A stretch of DNA of 64,000 nt from Bacteroidetes bacterium GWF2_41_31 (lineage in GTDB: Bacteria; Bacteroidota; Bacteroidia; Bacteroidales; F082). The stretch covers positions 95,224 to 159,223 of the forward strand of contig MEOL01000003.1 of assembly GCA_001769215.1 (NCBI GenBank). Direction: 5' to 3'. A program made the position numbers and the translations under genes. The notes below the pieces were generated by a model that saw only the letters and a program-made list of their open reading frames with translations, searched no databases and was not told the origin of the DNA. Of the stretch, positions 35,761 through 44,843 are shown piece after piece (position 1 is the first letter of the stretch; each line of letters begins with the position of its first letter).

Positions 35761-36978
35761 CTATAGCTTCCTAACAATCAAGGTGGAGTTGGTCCCGCCA
35801 AATCCGAATGAGTTCGACAGAATGGTATTTATCTTTTGTTCTTTGGTTTGGCTGATGATATTCAGTTTGGCAGAATATTCATCCGGGTTTTCAAAATTCA
35901 GGTTGGGTGCAATAAACGAATTGTGGGCCATAATCAGCGAATAAATGACTTCGCTGGCTCCTCCCATCCACATTTCGTGGCCGGTCATTCCTTTGGTAGA
36001 GCTTACAGGAACCCTTCCCTGGTCGAAAATTTTAAAAATGGCACAAGCTTCATTTTGGTCGCCAACCGGAGTTGAAGTGGCATGGGCATTCAGATAATCA
36101 ATGTCGATGGGTTTAAGCCGTGCATCGTCCAGGGCACGCTGGAGCGACTTGACCGGTCCTTCTACATTGGGTACTGAAATATGGTCGCCATTGGACGAGA
36201 ATCCGTAACCCAGAACTTCACCGAATATGGTTGCCCCGCGTTTGATGGCATTGTCGTATGATTCGAGTATGAGGGTGGCACCTCCACCACTTGGTACAAG
36301 CCCGTCCCGGTCGCGGTCGAAAGGTCGGGAAGCCCTGGTAGGATCGCCCTGCCTGGCAGAAAATGCGTTCAACGCGTCAAAACTCCCCATGGAGATTGGG
36401 TTTATTTCCTGAGCCCCACCGCAAATGATGGTGTCTTGTAATCCATTTTTGATCATGAAGTAAGCCATCCCAATAGCGTGCGAACCACTGGCACAGGCTC
36501 CACTGATGGTAAAATTGATGCCTTTAAGTTTGAGGATGACCGATAAATTCATGCTAATGGTCGAATTCATCGACTGGAAGATTGACCCCGAACCAATCAA
36601 CATGGTATTTTTCTTTTCCCGCAATAAGTCGGCAGCTTCTACTACGGCCGTCGAACTGCTGTCGTTGCCATAGAGTATTCCGATTTCATGGCTGTTCAGG
36701 TAGTCTTCGTCAATTTTAGCATTCTCAAGGGCTTCCATGGTAGCGATATAGGCATATTCACCTTGTTCCGGAAGGCCAACCCGCATCCTGCGTGGCAATA
36801 TGCCTTTGAGTAAAGGGCGTTCGATAAACCCGGTAAGAGCCGATCTGAACCCCAGTTTAATTCGTTCAGGATCGATCACGATGCCTGATTTCCCGGCATA
36901 AAGCGAAAGTTTAACTTCCTCAAGGTTTTTACCAATGGTTGAATAAATACCCATTCCTGTGATGACAACTCTTTTCAT
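35761..36978 (-). CDS. Beta-ketoacyl-ACP synthase (FabF-like KS)
   Basis: A 405-aa ketosynthase of the KAS II fold. The nucleophile is Cys162 in SGACASGSHAIG, and the two catalytic histidines are His299 (NAHATSTPVGD) and His334 (GMTGHEMWMGGASE). The last block is unusual: housekeeping FabF usually reads GHLLGAAG, here GHEMWMGGAS, so it is a specialised pathway KS. It condenses malonyl-ACP with an acyl-ACP, here probably an aryl (coumaroyl-type) chain. No chain-length-factor partner is present in the window. It lies 54 bp after the KR gene. Confidence 0.93.
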   Translation of the reverse strand: MKRVVITGMGIYSTIGKNLEEVKLSLYAGKSGIVIDPERIKLGFRSALTGFIERPLLKGILPRRMRVGLPEQGEYAYIATMEALENAKIDEDYLNSHEIGILYGNDSSSTAVVEAADLLREKKNTMLIGSGSIFQSMNSTISMNLSVILKLKGINFTISGACASGSHAIGMAYFMIKNGLQDTIICGGAQEINPISMGSFDALNAFSARQGDPTRASRPFDRDRDGLVPSGGGATLILESYDNAIKRGATIFGEVLGYGFSSNGDHISVPNVEGPVKSLQRALDDARLKPIDIDYLNAHATSTPVGDQNEACAIFKIFDQGRVPVSSTKGMTGHEMWMGGASEVIYSLIMAHNSFIAPNLNFENPDEYSAKLNIISQTKEQKINTILSNSFGFGGTNSTLIVRKL

Positions 36979-37032
36979 GGCATTAGTTGGTATAATTTGC
37001 GCTTTTCAATTGATTTAGTTACTTTTTTAAAA

Positions 37033-37776
37033 TTATGTATAAAGACCTCCATTGATATGAATAACTTCCCCTGTGATGTATGAAGCACCTTCGCTGGCCA
37101 GAAAAGCAATTACAGAGGCTACTTCTTCCGGTTTGCCAAACCGGTTGGCCGGAATCAGGTTTTTTAGTTGCGACTCATCGAGATTTTTAATCATCTCTGT
37201 TTTGATGTACCCGGGTGCAACCGCGTTTACGGTCACATTCTTTTTCGCCACTTCCTGTGCAAGGGCTTTCGTAGCACCGATTACACCAGCCTTTGCCGCG
37301 CTATAGTTGGTTTGTCCGGGTAATCCCTTGATTCCGGAAAGGGATACCACATTGATAATCCTGCCCCATTTTTTTAATATCATTTCCTTTAGCAAGCTGC
37401 TGGTGACATAGAAGAAGCTATTCAGGTTGGTATCGATAACCGAATGCCAATCGGCAGGTTCCATCCAAACCATCAGGGCATCCTTCCTGATTCCTGCATT
37501 GTTCACCAATACGGCAATATAGCTATTTTCATCGTGATTGTCCCTCCATGTTTTTATCGCCAACGATACTTCTTCCGGTTTACATACGTCAAATTGTATG
37601 GTTTCGGCCATGCCTCCCGTGTCAGTAATGTGGTTTACCACTTTCAACGCTTCCTCCCTATTGTGGTGATAATGAACAAGCACGTGGTATCCATCCATGG
37701 CAAGTTGTTTGCAAATGGCGCTTCCGATTCCTCCTGATCCTCCGGTCACTAAGGCAAATCTTATTTGGTTACTCAT
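37033..37776 (-). CDS. 3-oxoacyl-ACP reductase (FabG-like SDR)
   Basis: A 247-aa short-chain dehydrogenase. The NADP-binding motif TGGSGGIG is at residues 11-18, NNAG at 92-95, catalytic Ser145, Tyr158 and Lys162 (NYSAAKAG), and the C-terminal ITGEVIHINGG is typical of FabG. It reduces the 3-keto group formed by the ketosynthase. The start overlaps the stop of the ammonia-lyase gene by 4 bp, so the two are translationally coupled, pointing to a dedicated role in this cassette rather than in general fatty-acid synthesis. Confidence 0.94.
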   Translation of the reverse strand: MSNQIRFALVTGGSGGIGSAICKQLAMDGYHVLVHYHHNREEALKVVNHITDTGGMAETIQFDVCKPEEVSLAIKTWRDNHDENSYIAVLVNNAGIRKDALMVWMEPADWHSVIDTNLNSFFYVTSSLLKEMILKKWGRIINVVSLSGIKGLPGQTNYSAAKAGVIGATKALAQEVAKKNVTVNAVAPGYIKTEMIKNLDESQLKNLIPANRFGKPEEVASVIAFLASEGASYITGEVIHINGGLYT

Positions 37777-39320
37777 GGCTCCTGGGTTGTTTGAGGTTCG
37801 TTGTTAATAAGGAATTGGCGCAACGCCGACAATTCCTGATATTTTGGTGTGTCGTCTTTGAAAACCGGAACCAGGTCACGAAGGTGGCGATACAGATCCC
37901 GGGTTAATGAACTCATTTTTTCTTCCTGGCCCAGGTAATCGATGGCCTGAATGATGGCAAGAAATTCGATGGCAAGTACTTCAAATGTATTGTCGATGGT
38001 TCTCTTAGCCATCAGAGCCGAATTGGTTCCCATACTTACAATGTCCTGGTTGTCGTTGTTGTTGGGAATGCTGTGGATATACATGGGATTCGACAGTGTT
38101 TGGTTTTCGGCAACAGTGGAAGTAGCGGTAAATTGAGTTCCTTGTAAACCAAGATTTAGTCCAAGGGTGCCCAGGTTGACAAACGGCGGGAGGATATTGT
38201 TCAGTTTATCATTCATCAAAAAGTTGATTTGCCGCTCAGCCAGCATCGATAGTTTGGTGATGGCAATTTTAAGCTTGTCCATTTCGAACGAAACATAGTC
38301 TCCATGAAAGTTTCCTCCATGGAAAACAGTCTTTCCCTGAACATCCACAATGGGATTGTCGTTGGCTGAGTTTACTTCGTTAACCAATACTTTTTTCGTG
38401 TTTTCGAGTGTATCGATGATGGGGCCCAATATTTGAGGAACACATCGCAAAGAATAATACTCCTGAATTTTTTGTTTGAAAATTTTCTCTTCAATTTTAC
38501 CATTGAACAAATGATCGTCTCTTTTTTTAATGAGATGGCTGTCGTGCAGTAAGTAACGCATTTTTTCCGCGATCAGGTGCTGGCCCTCGTGTTTTTTAGC
38601 ATCATTCAGTACCTGCGAAAAATGGTCATCGAATGATTCAACCAGTTCGTTGATCATGGCAGAGGCATATACCGACCATCCAATGGCCCTTTGTGCAAAA
38701 ATGGCGTTGGTAATTCCAATACCTGACATCACGGAAGTGCCGTTGATCAGTCCCAGCCCTTCGCGAAGCCTGATCTGAAGTGGAGAGATGTTTAATTTGC
38801 TAAACACATCGGCTGTGGACTGCCATTTGCCATGATAAAAAACTTCACCTTCTCCAATAAGAACGAGTGCCAGATGAGAAAGTTGAACCAGGTCGCCGCT
38901 GGCACCAACTCCTCCATGTTCGGGGATAAACGGAATAATTTGCTGATTCAGCAAAGTCGTCAGCAGCTGGATGGCATCGGGATGAATTCCTGAATATCCC
39001 AACGACAGGCTCTTGAGCCGGGATATCATGGCTGCCCTCACGCAAATAGGTTCCAGAGGATTCCCGGAGCCGGCAGCATGACTTCTGATCAGGTTATATT
39101 GAAGTTGAATTTGGTCCTTTGTGTCTATCCTGTACTGCGCCATCGGACCTAAACCTGTATTTACCCCATAAATGATTTTGTTAACGGAAAAATCCTTCAG
39201 GAAATGAAAGCAATGATCAACCTGGGTCAATGTTTTCTCGTCAATCGTGATGTTGTCATCGAATATCAGGACCTGAATATAGTCTTCTATCCGAAGGGTG
39301 TTATTGGAAATCGTAACCAT
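37773..39320 (-). CDS. Tyrosine ammonia-lyase of the HAL/PAL/TAL family
   Basis: A 515-aa aromatic amino-acid lyase. The self-processing MIO triad Ala140-Ser141-Gly142 (VGASGDL) and the catalytic Tyr51 in YGVNTGLGPM are present. Length and blocks such as RSHAAGSG, SLRCVPQILGP and SIPNNNDNQDIVSMGTN match, as I recall them, the Flavobacterium johnsoniae-type tyrosine ammonia-lyase. That enzyme makes 4-coumarate, the aryl starter of flexirubins. The selectivity position holds Ser80-His81, which is also what histidine ammonia-lyases have, so the substrate call rests on overall resemblance and context. The hut genes are absent. It is probably the first catalytic gene of the coupled set. Confidence 0.88.
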   Translation of the reverse strand: MVTISNNTLRIEDYIQVLIFDDNITIDEKTLTQVDHCFHFLKDFSVNKIIYGVNTGLGPMAQYRIDTKDQIQLQYNLIRSHAAGSGNPLEPICVRAAMISRLKSLSLGYSGIHPDAIQLLTTLLNQQIIPFIPEHGGVGASGDLVQLSHLALVLIGEGEVFYHGKWQSTADVFSKLNISPLQIRLREGLGLINGTSVMSGIGITNAIFAQRAIGWSVYASAMINELVESFDDHFSQVLNDAKKHEGQHLIAEKMRYLLHDSHLIKKRDDHLFNGKIEEKIFKQKIQEYYSLRCVPQILGPIIDTLENTKKVLVNEVNSANDNPIVDVQGKTVFHGGNFHGDYVSFEMDKLKIAITKLSMLAERQINFLMNDKLNNILPPFVNLGTLGLNLGLQGTQFTATSTVAENQTLSNPMYIHSIPNNNDNQDIVSMGTNSALMAKRTIDNTFEVLAIEFLAIIQAIDYLGQEEKMSSLTRDLYRHLRDLVPVFKDDTPKYQELSALRQFLINNEPQTTQEP

Positions 39321-39459
39321 TTATAAGTGAATTTTATTCAAATGCTAATTTTTGGCGAATATACATGAATGAATTGAAAGTGGTTTAATGATAAACCACT
39401 TTCGATATGTCTGTTGTTAAAAAGTCGGCGGTAATGAATTAACATCATGCTTCATGACC

Positions 39460-40605
39460 TTATGATGATGTTGCAATAAGCAATTTATTGATTACCGGAT
39501 TTGCATATAATTTTAAAAAGAAAGTCCTTATTTTTTCATTGTTATGCCCAACTATTTCGGTGGTGTGCACATATCTTTTTTCCAATAGTTTGATGGTTTC
39601 ATCGGAGTATTGGTCGGTATAGTTGGTTGAATTATTCAGTAGATCGTAGGCCAGATAATTGGATGGCCACAGGTGATAGTTTTGATGAATTTGGTTGTCA
39701 ATAATTTTTGCCATCTCACCCAGTACTTCGTTGTGGGTCAATTGGTTTTGGTTAAGTAATTCGATGTCAGGGTTGATGTTGGTTCCAATGGACAGGTGAA
39801 TTCTTCCCTTTTGTGAAAGTGCTCCACCTAATATGGATTGAAAATCTTCATCAATATTTTTCACGTAGGTCACATTTTGGGATAAATATATTTCGCGCAC
39901 TTTCATGGCATCACAAGGTTCCCATTCATACGAAATAGTAACTGGGGTAATATTGAGTTCCTCCATACTCTTAATGAAATCGCCTTCGCATGACAATGAC
40001 AACATTTTCAATATGGTAACATCTGTTTTGTCGCATCCGTCTTTGGTTCTTCCTTTGCGTTGTGCAATCCAAATGGAATTGTTCAGTTGTGTAAGTGAAT
40101 ACCGCATATAGGCCGATAGACGCTGCGAATTGAGCAAAAGTTCTTTTGGGCTGCCTTCGCGGAAAACAGTAATCATTTGATTTGATTTTCCAAGATCGAT
40201 AATTAATTGATTGATCATCAGGTTATTTCCCCAGATGGACTGGTTTACCTTAAACCCATTCTTAAGTTGGGCGAGCCCGAGAATGGATGAATCGAGCATG
40301 ATGTCACGGTGATTGGCAATAAAGACATAGTTCCCGCTTTTAGAGATGTTTTCAAATCCGGAAGTATAAAATCCATCGCTGGTCCTGTCCATGAGAGTTT
40401 CCACGGCCGGAACAGTAAGTACCCTTTGAAAATCATTTAAATTTTCAACCTCTTTCAACTCCCGGAGAATAGAATGCTTGCGTTCCTGATCAAAAAGATA
40501 ATCCAGCATGGCATTAAATTTCGGATCGGCCACAATCCGCGGAATAGAGGCACGAATCTCTTCATCGGAGTATGGTCTCACAGCATCAAAGTCGGCTACG
40601 TTCAT
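39460..40605 (-). CDS. PlsC-like glycerolipid acyltransferase
   Basis: A 381-aa protein from ATG 40605 (a GTG two codons upstream is less likely). It has the acyltransferase block NHRDIMLDSSIL near residues 98-109, a Bacteroidota variant of the His-x4-Asp motif in which the Asp is displaced by one residue, and QRKGRTKDG near 185 in place of EGTRS. Such proteins esterify glycerol-3-phosphate or lysophospholipids. It is on the same strand as the TAL cassette but 139 bp ahead of it, so it may be the first gene of that unit or independent. Related acyltransferases occur in flexirubin/aryl-polyene loci. The substrate is unknown. Confidence 0.8.
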   Translation of the reverse strand: MNVADFDAVRPYSDEEIRASIPRIVADPKFNAMLDYLFDQERKHSILRELKEVENLNDFQRVLTVPAVETLMDRTSDGFYTSGFENISKSGNYVFIANHRDIMLDSSILGLAQLKNGFKVNQSIWGNNLMINQLIIDLGKSNQMITVFREGSPKELLLNSQRLSAYMRYSLTQLNNSIWIAQRKGRTKDGCDKTDVTILKMLSLSCEGDFIKSMEELNITPVTISYEWEPCDAMKVREIYLSQNVTYVKNIDEDFQSILGGALSQKGRIHLSIGTNINPDIELLNQNQLTHNEVLGEMAKIIDNQIHQNYHLWPSNYLAYDLLNNSTNYTDQYSDETIKLLEKRYVHTTEIVGHNNEKIRTFFLKLYANPVINKLLIATSS

Positions 40606-40805
40606 ATGCACAATAAATGAATCGGTAAAAATAACACTATTCTTTCATTTGTAAAAGGGTTAGTGCCAATCATTCACCTTATGTTTTGAAATTGCAAATT
40701 ATTAAGGAGGAAAATGTTCTCATTCGGCAAGCAAATACAAGGTATTTCAAATTAACTGCCAATATTAAAGTATTACCAACTTATAATTTATAAATTATAT
40801 GAGGT

Positions 40806-40832
40806 AAAAAAGCGCCTTGTCAAGACGCTTTT
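40806..40832 (-). terminator. Rho-independent terminator of the C1 peptidase gene
   Basis: On the minus strand AAAAGCG pairs with CGCTTTT (40808-40814/40826-40832) with an inner CTT/AAG stem, and T residues follow. It lies 10 bp beyond the peptidase stop codon. Confidence 0.85.
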
Positions 40833-40842
40833 GTCATGTTTC

Positions 40843-42045
40843 TTAAAGCCCGAGTTCCTTTTTAATCTTGTTAGGAATGGCATCCTTATGCACAGCAATA
40901 CCAAGGGTTTGGAGTTTTATGTAGGCTGCCGAGGCATAAAAATATCCCCCATATTTAGCGTCATCGGTTCCCCAAGAGTTTTTGATTTTATAAAAAACAT
41001 TTCCTTCCTGATCTTTGGCCCTTCCAACGATTAACATGCCATGGTCATCAGTAACGGTGTAGTTGTCGTAATTAAGTTGGCGCATTTCGGGAGTGATATT
41101 CTTTTCCTTGACCGGTTCTTCAAAACTGTAAATGGATTTATCTTTTTCCTTTTTGGTGAGGGCCTCCCATTTTTCTTTTTCAGTGCCTGACAAGTCAGCC
41201 TTTTCCTCATCGGGAATAACGGCAACACCGTTTTTCCATGAAAAACCTTTATCGCTCACATCTGCTCCCCACGCGATGGTGTAACCGTTTTCGAGCGAGT
41301 TGTCGATTACCTGCATCATTTCATCCAGCTTAACGTTGTAAATCTCGGCCCACAACCAGTTGTCTGGAATTTCCATGATAAATGGTTTGTGATACGGGCG
41401 ATGAGTGTAAGAAGTAATTTCAATATAATCATCCACGTTAAAGCCGGTTGATTGGGCAAAACTTTTGGGCGTGTATTCAACACCCTCGTAGACAAAGGTG
41501 GCCGGAATTTCTCCAAGGTAGGTATCCAATACCCTGTCGAATGCTTCATGCCAGACGGGAGTCAGTTTTTTGTTTTTGTTTTTGATGATGGCGTCTACAT
41601 AGCTTTTTAGCAATTCATCAAGTTCGCCGTGTGTGTGGAGTTCTTCTCCATAATTTAAACCGGAATAGGCACTTTCGGGCATCATACCATAAAGGTTGAT
41701 CACGCGAAATACATCTGTAACCTCAGCTCCTGATCCAAAATTAAGGTTGCCGTTTAATCGAACATACTTTGATGCTTTGTCGGAATAGGTATGGTATACC
41801 ATGAACATCTCCGAAAGATCGTACAATTTACCTGTTTTACGCAGGATTTCGGCTTCTGCAAAAGCCAGGCCCGAAAAGCTCCAGCAGGTTCCTGAACGGT
41901 ATTGGTTTTTAACCGGTGTGTTGTTGATGTTAATTTCATCGGTAAACCGGTAGCCTTTAGCTTCTTCATTGTCGTCTTGTGCCACGACCATCACGTTTGT
42001 CAGCAGCAATGCAAACATCAACAATGACATGTTTTTTAAATTCAT
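40843..42045 (-). CDS. C1 family cysteine peptidase, bleomycin hydrolase-like
   Basis: A 400-aa papain-fold peptidase of the C1B (bleomycin hydrolase/PepC) group. The oxyanion Gln48 and nucleophile Cys54 lie in NQYRSGTCWSFSG, His335 in DDHGMLIVG and Asn356 in KIKNSWG. Unlike cytosolic PepC it begins with a signal peptide (residues 1-23, ending VVAQ), so it is periplasmic or secreted, a form common in Bacteroidetes. These enzymes act mainly as aminopeptidases. It is monocistronic, with a terminator immediately downstream and a TATATTTG element upstream. Confidence 0.92.
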   Translation of the reverse strand: MNLKNMSLLMFALLLTNVMVVAQDDNEEAKGYRFTDEININNTPVKNQYRSGTCWSFSGLAFAEAEILRKTGKLYDLSEMFMVYHTYSDKASKYVRLNGNLNFGSGAEVTDVFRVINLYGMMPESAYSGLNYGEELHTHGELDELLKSYVDAIIKNKNKKLTPVWHEAFDRVLDTYLGEIPATFVYEGVEYTPKSFAQSTGFNVDDYIEITSYTHRPYHKPFIMEIPDNWLWAEIYNVKLDEMMQVIDNSLENGYTIAWGADVSDKGFSWKNGVAVIPDEEKADLSGTEKEKWEALTKKEKDKSIYSFEEPVKEKNITPEMRQLNYDNYTVTDDHGMLIVGRAKDQEGNVFYKIKNSWGTDDAKYGGYFYASAAYIKLQTLGIAVHKDAIPNKIKKELGL

Positions 42046-42071
42046 TCGTTTCCTGTTTTAAGTTAAAGACG

Positions 42072-42079
42072 CAAATATA
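42072..42079 (-). promoter_or_regulatory. -7 element (TATATTTG) for the C1 peptidase gene
   Basis: The minus-strand reading TATATTTG matches TAnnTTTG, 26 bp before the start codon. No obvious -33 partner was seen. Confidence 0.5.
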
Positions 42080-42135
42080 ATCATTCTGGCATTATGAACT
42101 TTTGTGGCATGGTCTCTAAATGGTATTTTTGTGTT

Positions 42136-43239
42136 TTAGGGTTTTCGGAGCGGACTCATTGTTTTGATATCCAAAAACACGGGCAGGTGATCGCTGTATC
42201 CGCCATGGTAGGTAAAGCCAATGTTGGTACGGTTGGGCCTCAGTCCACCAAACTTCTCATCTGTTTCCAGTACCAACGAAGCCGTGAAGATGTTTCCATG
42301 GCCATCTACTACCTGCAAATTGTTGGAACTGTCGATCATATTTTTGCTCACCAGGAACTGATCGAGTACCGCCCAGTTTCCCTGAAACTTGTGAGTGCCT
42401 TTCACTGATTTATTTTGCGATTGTAAGGGTAGATTAATCAATGGGCATCCATGCCCGACTTTTGTCAGTTCCTGCATGCTGGCATTTTCAGGGCCATCGT
42501 TAAAGTCACCCATAACGATTATATTGGCGGCAGGATTGACTCCGCAGATGGAATCTGTGAGTTGTAAAAGGCGATGGGCCTGCAGCATCCGTTTGGGTTC
42601 CGATTCCATCAGTCCACGGTATCTGGAAGTCCAGTGGTTTACCACAACATGAACCGTATCGTCGCCGAGCAACCCCACCACATAGAGCATATCGCGTGTG
42701 GTAAAGGAGGGCTCTTTGGGATCGGTAATCCGGATGGGTTTGGCTGACAAAGGCATGAATGGTGGCCTGTAAAGCAAAGCGGCATCTATACCCCGAAAGT
42801 CAGGCGAATCGAAATGAATGGATTGGTATCCTTTTTTATTGAGGGGTGTGTTTTCGATCAGGCTGGCCAGTACCGCATCGTTTTCAACCTCCACCATGCC
42901 GATGATGGTGGGCGATGCCCAACCACCTAAGGCGGTAATCACGCGATAGAGCGCGTTGCGTTTCGCTTCAAATTTGCGTGAGGTCCAGTGCAAATCCCCT
43001 CCTGGCGTAAACTCGTTGTACGACAAACTGGTATCCACTTCGGCATCAAAATAATTTTCAACGTTGTAAAACATGATACGAAAGCCTGTATTGACTGTTT
43101 TTTCTGTTGATTCTTCTTGTGAAAACACCTGAAGCATCAGCAACTGAGCAAACAGCAGGGAAATGACGTAGTTGTTCACCTTTTTTTTCAACAAGTTTAC
43201 AAAAAATCTTCCACTTGCGGAGGTATTCCTTATTTTCAC
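42136..43239 (-). CDS. Endonuclease/exonuclease/phosphatase (EEP) family protein
   Basis: A 367-aa EEP-fold hydrolase. FYNVENYFD near residue 56 supplies the metal-binding Asn, MVEVEN near 115 the Glu, MGDFNDGP near 247 the catalytic Asp/Asn, and SDHLPVF near 352 the Asp-His pair. The first codon is GTG; an in-frame GTG at 43179 would give a cleaner signal peptide (NNYVISLLFAQLLML, ending VFSQ), so the true start is uncertain. Either way it is exported. The family includes nucleases and phosphodiesterases, and the substrate is unknown. It is divergent from the ECF sigma gene. Confidence 0.85.
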   Translation of the reverse strand: MKIRNTSASGRFFVNLLKKKVNNYVISLLFAQLLMLQVFSQEESTEKTVNTGFRIMFYNVENYFDAEVDTSLSYNEFTPGGDLHWTSRKFEAKRNALYRVITALGGWASPTIIGMVEVENDAVLASLIENTPLNKKGYQSIHFDSPDFRGIDAALLYRPPFMPLSAKPIRITDPKEPSFTTRDMLYVVGLLGDDTVHVVVNHWTSRYRGLMESEPKRMLQAHRLLQLTDSICGVNPAANIIVMGDFNDGPENASMQELTKVGHGCPLINLPLQSQNKSVKGTHKFQGNWAVLDQFLVSKNMIDSSNNLQVVDGHGNIFTASLVLETDEKFGGLRPNRTNIGFTYHGGYSDHLPVFLDIKTMSPLRKP

Positions 43240-43405
43240 CTGATTTTATTTAAAAAATAACCAAAAAAATAATTTATTCTAAATCGCAGTATAGTAATAT
43301 CTTAGATGAATTGTTGAAAATATTTTTAAAAAAGTTTGAATTTTTTTCAAAAAAAGCATAGAATTTTTTTCTGTTTTTACACTATATTAATGAAGGGACA
43401 CGAGA

Positions 43406-43969
43406 ATGTTAACTGATCAAATTGTAAAAGGGTTACTCGAAAACGATTATCATGTAATCAAATTTATTTATAAAAGTTATTTCAAAGCGGTGAAAAATTT
43501 TGTAACAAATCATGGGGGAAGCAATCGGGATGCAAGTGACATCTTCCAGGAAAGCATCCTGGTGGTGTTTGAAAAGTTGCGGCAGGATCCTGCATACATT
43601 CAAAAGAATTTTCCATCCTACCTTTTTGGGGTAAGTAAGTATCTGTGGAAGCAGCAACGAAGAGACCTGGAGAAGGCCGTTCATACCATTAATCTCAACG
43701 AGGAGGTGCAGCCCGGCCTGGATTTTGCGCAGATTCCCAGAGATGTTGAAATAGAAACCCTGGCACTGAAAGAAAAGCAAGACCGTGTATTTCAGGAGGC
43801 GTACATCAGTTTAAAACCTGATTGTAGAAAGATAATCGACCTGGTGATAAATGGCTGTACAGTTGAAGAAATAGCCGACTTCATGGATTATAGCACCGTG
43901 TCGAACGCTTATCGGAAAAGACAGTATTGTAAGGAAAAACTAATGGCATATATACATCATAATAATTAA
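43406..43969 (+). CDS. ECF-family RNA polymerase sigma factor
   Basis: A 187-aa sigma-70 family protein. Region 2 (residues 15-85) includes DASDIFQESILVVFEKL, the core-binding and -10-reading helices. Region 4 (about 130-182) has LKPDCRKIIDLVINGCTVEEIADFMDYSTVSNAYRKRQYCKEKL, a helix-turn-helix with a long recognition helix. There is no region 3, as expected for ECF factors. It is followed 21 bp later by a membrane protein with an anti-sigma-like N-terminus and then by four T9SS cargo genes. By context it may control surface-protein expression (inference). Confidence 0.9.
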   Translation: MLTDQIVKGLLENDYHVIKFIYKSYFKAVKNFVTNHGGSNRDASDIFQESILVVFEKLRQDPAYIQKNFPSYLFGVSKYLWKQQRRDLEKAVHTINLNEEVQPGLDFAQIPRDVEIETLALKEKQDRVFQEAYISLKPDCRKIIDLVINGCTVEEIADFMDYSTVSNAYRKRQYCKEKLMAYIHHNN

Positions 43970-43990
43970 TCATTTTTTAAAAAAAATATC

Positions 43991-44728
43991 ATGGAAAAAC
44001 TCAACAAGGACATACAAATCGACAGGTATGTAACAGGGAAACTCGACGACGCCGAACTGTGGGAATTTAAACAGGAAATGGAAAAAAACCCCCGGCTGGC
44101 AAAAGAAGTTGAGCTGCGATCGTCAATTTACAAATCCATCGCGGACAAGCAAAAATTGAACCTCAGGATCAGTCTGAAGGCCATCAGTGCTAAGTACCAG
44201 GTCACCCGACTAACTATACACTCGTGGAAAGTACAGGCAATAGCTGCCGGCATCGCGGTTTTTCTGCTGGTAGGCGCCGGATTGTTAACATCTGTTTTTA
44301 ACCGGAGCAATCCTGACCAGTTGTTCGAAAGTTATTATCACCCCGAATCTTCACTTTTATCGGTACGTTCAGGAAGTTTTTCCGACAACACCTCCCTCAA
44401 CCTGGGGATGTTATCCTACGACCAGGGCCAGTATGAAGAATCCATTGAAATTTTTAAGACAATTCCCGATAACGTGGTAGCCAGGTTATATTGTGGATTT
44501 GCTTACATGAATGTGAAAAACTATGAAGCGGCAATCAACGAGTTTGACTATGTTGTAGCTCATGGGGATAACTTGTTCATCGACCAGGCATCCTGGTTTC
44601 GTGGGCTCAGTTTTTTGGCAGACAATAAAATCAGCACCGCTAAAAGCATCTTTACCAATATCGCAAGCCAGGACGGTGCATACCATATCAAGGCAACCGA
44701 ATTGTTAGAAGAATTGAAAAACAAATAG
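43991..44728 (+). CDS. Membrane TPR protein with anti-sigma-like N-terminus
   Basis: A 245-aa protein with a cytosolic N-terminal domain (residues 1-80, IDRYVTGKLDDAELWEFKQEM, the layout of FecR/RsbW-unrelated anti-sigma domains without zinc ligands), one membrane segment (82-102) and a periplasmic tetratricopeptide region (about 130-240, LGMLSYDQGQYEESIEIFKTI and FAYMNVKNYEAAINEFDYV). Its place 21 bp after an ECF sigma gene makes it a likely membrane-bound regulator of that sigma, with the TPR domain sensing a periplasmic partner (inference). A strong terminator follows. Confidence 0.78.
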   Translation: MEKLNKDIQIDRYVTGKLDDAELWEFKQEMEKNPRLAKEVELRSSIYKSIADKQKLNLRISLKAISAKYQVTRLTIHSWKVQAIAAGIAVFLLVGAGLLTSVFNRSNPDQLFESYYHPESSLLSVRSGSFSDNTSLNLGMLSYDQGQYEESIEIFKTIPDNVVARLYCGFAYMNVKNYEAAINEFDYVVAHGDNLFIDQASWFRGLSFLADNKISTAKSIFTNIASQDGAYHIKATELLEELKNK

Positions 44729-44757
44729 CAACCTCCTTACAAGTATTTATGGGCTGT

Positions 44758-44790
44758 GGGGCAGAAAACAACCGTTTTCTGCCCCTTTTT
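44758..44790 (+). terminator. Strong terminator after the sigma/TPR pair
   Basis: A perfect 12-bp stem, GGGGCAGAAAAC (44758-44769) with GTTTTCTGCCCC (44774-44785), AACC loop, then five T residues. It separates the sigma operon from the T9SS cargo genes and lies 54 bp before the next start; no TAnnTTTG is seen in between. Confidence 0.93.
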
Positions 44791-44843
44791 AGTCTGAATA
44801 TAATAAAAAAATGCAGGATTATCAAACTAAAAAAATCAAACCT

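Noticed and set aside
37773..39320. Annotation as histidine ammonia-lyase (hutH)
   Set aside because: No hutU, hutI or hutG nearby; coupling to FabG-, KS- and ACP-like genes and resemblance to the Flavobacterium-type TAL point to tyrosine. The point is kept as a finding because the selectivity pair is HAL-like.
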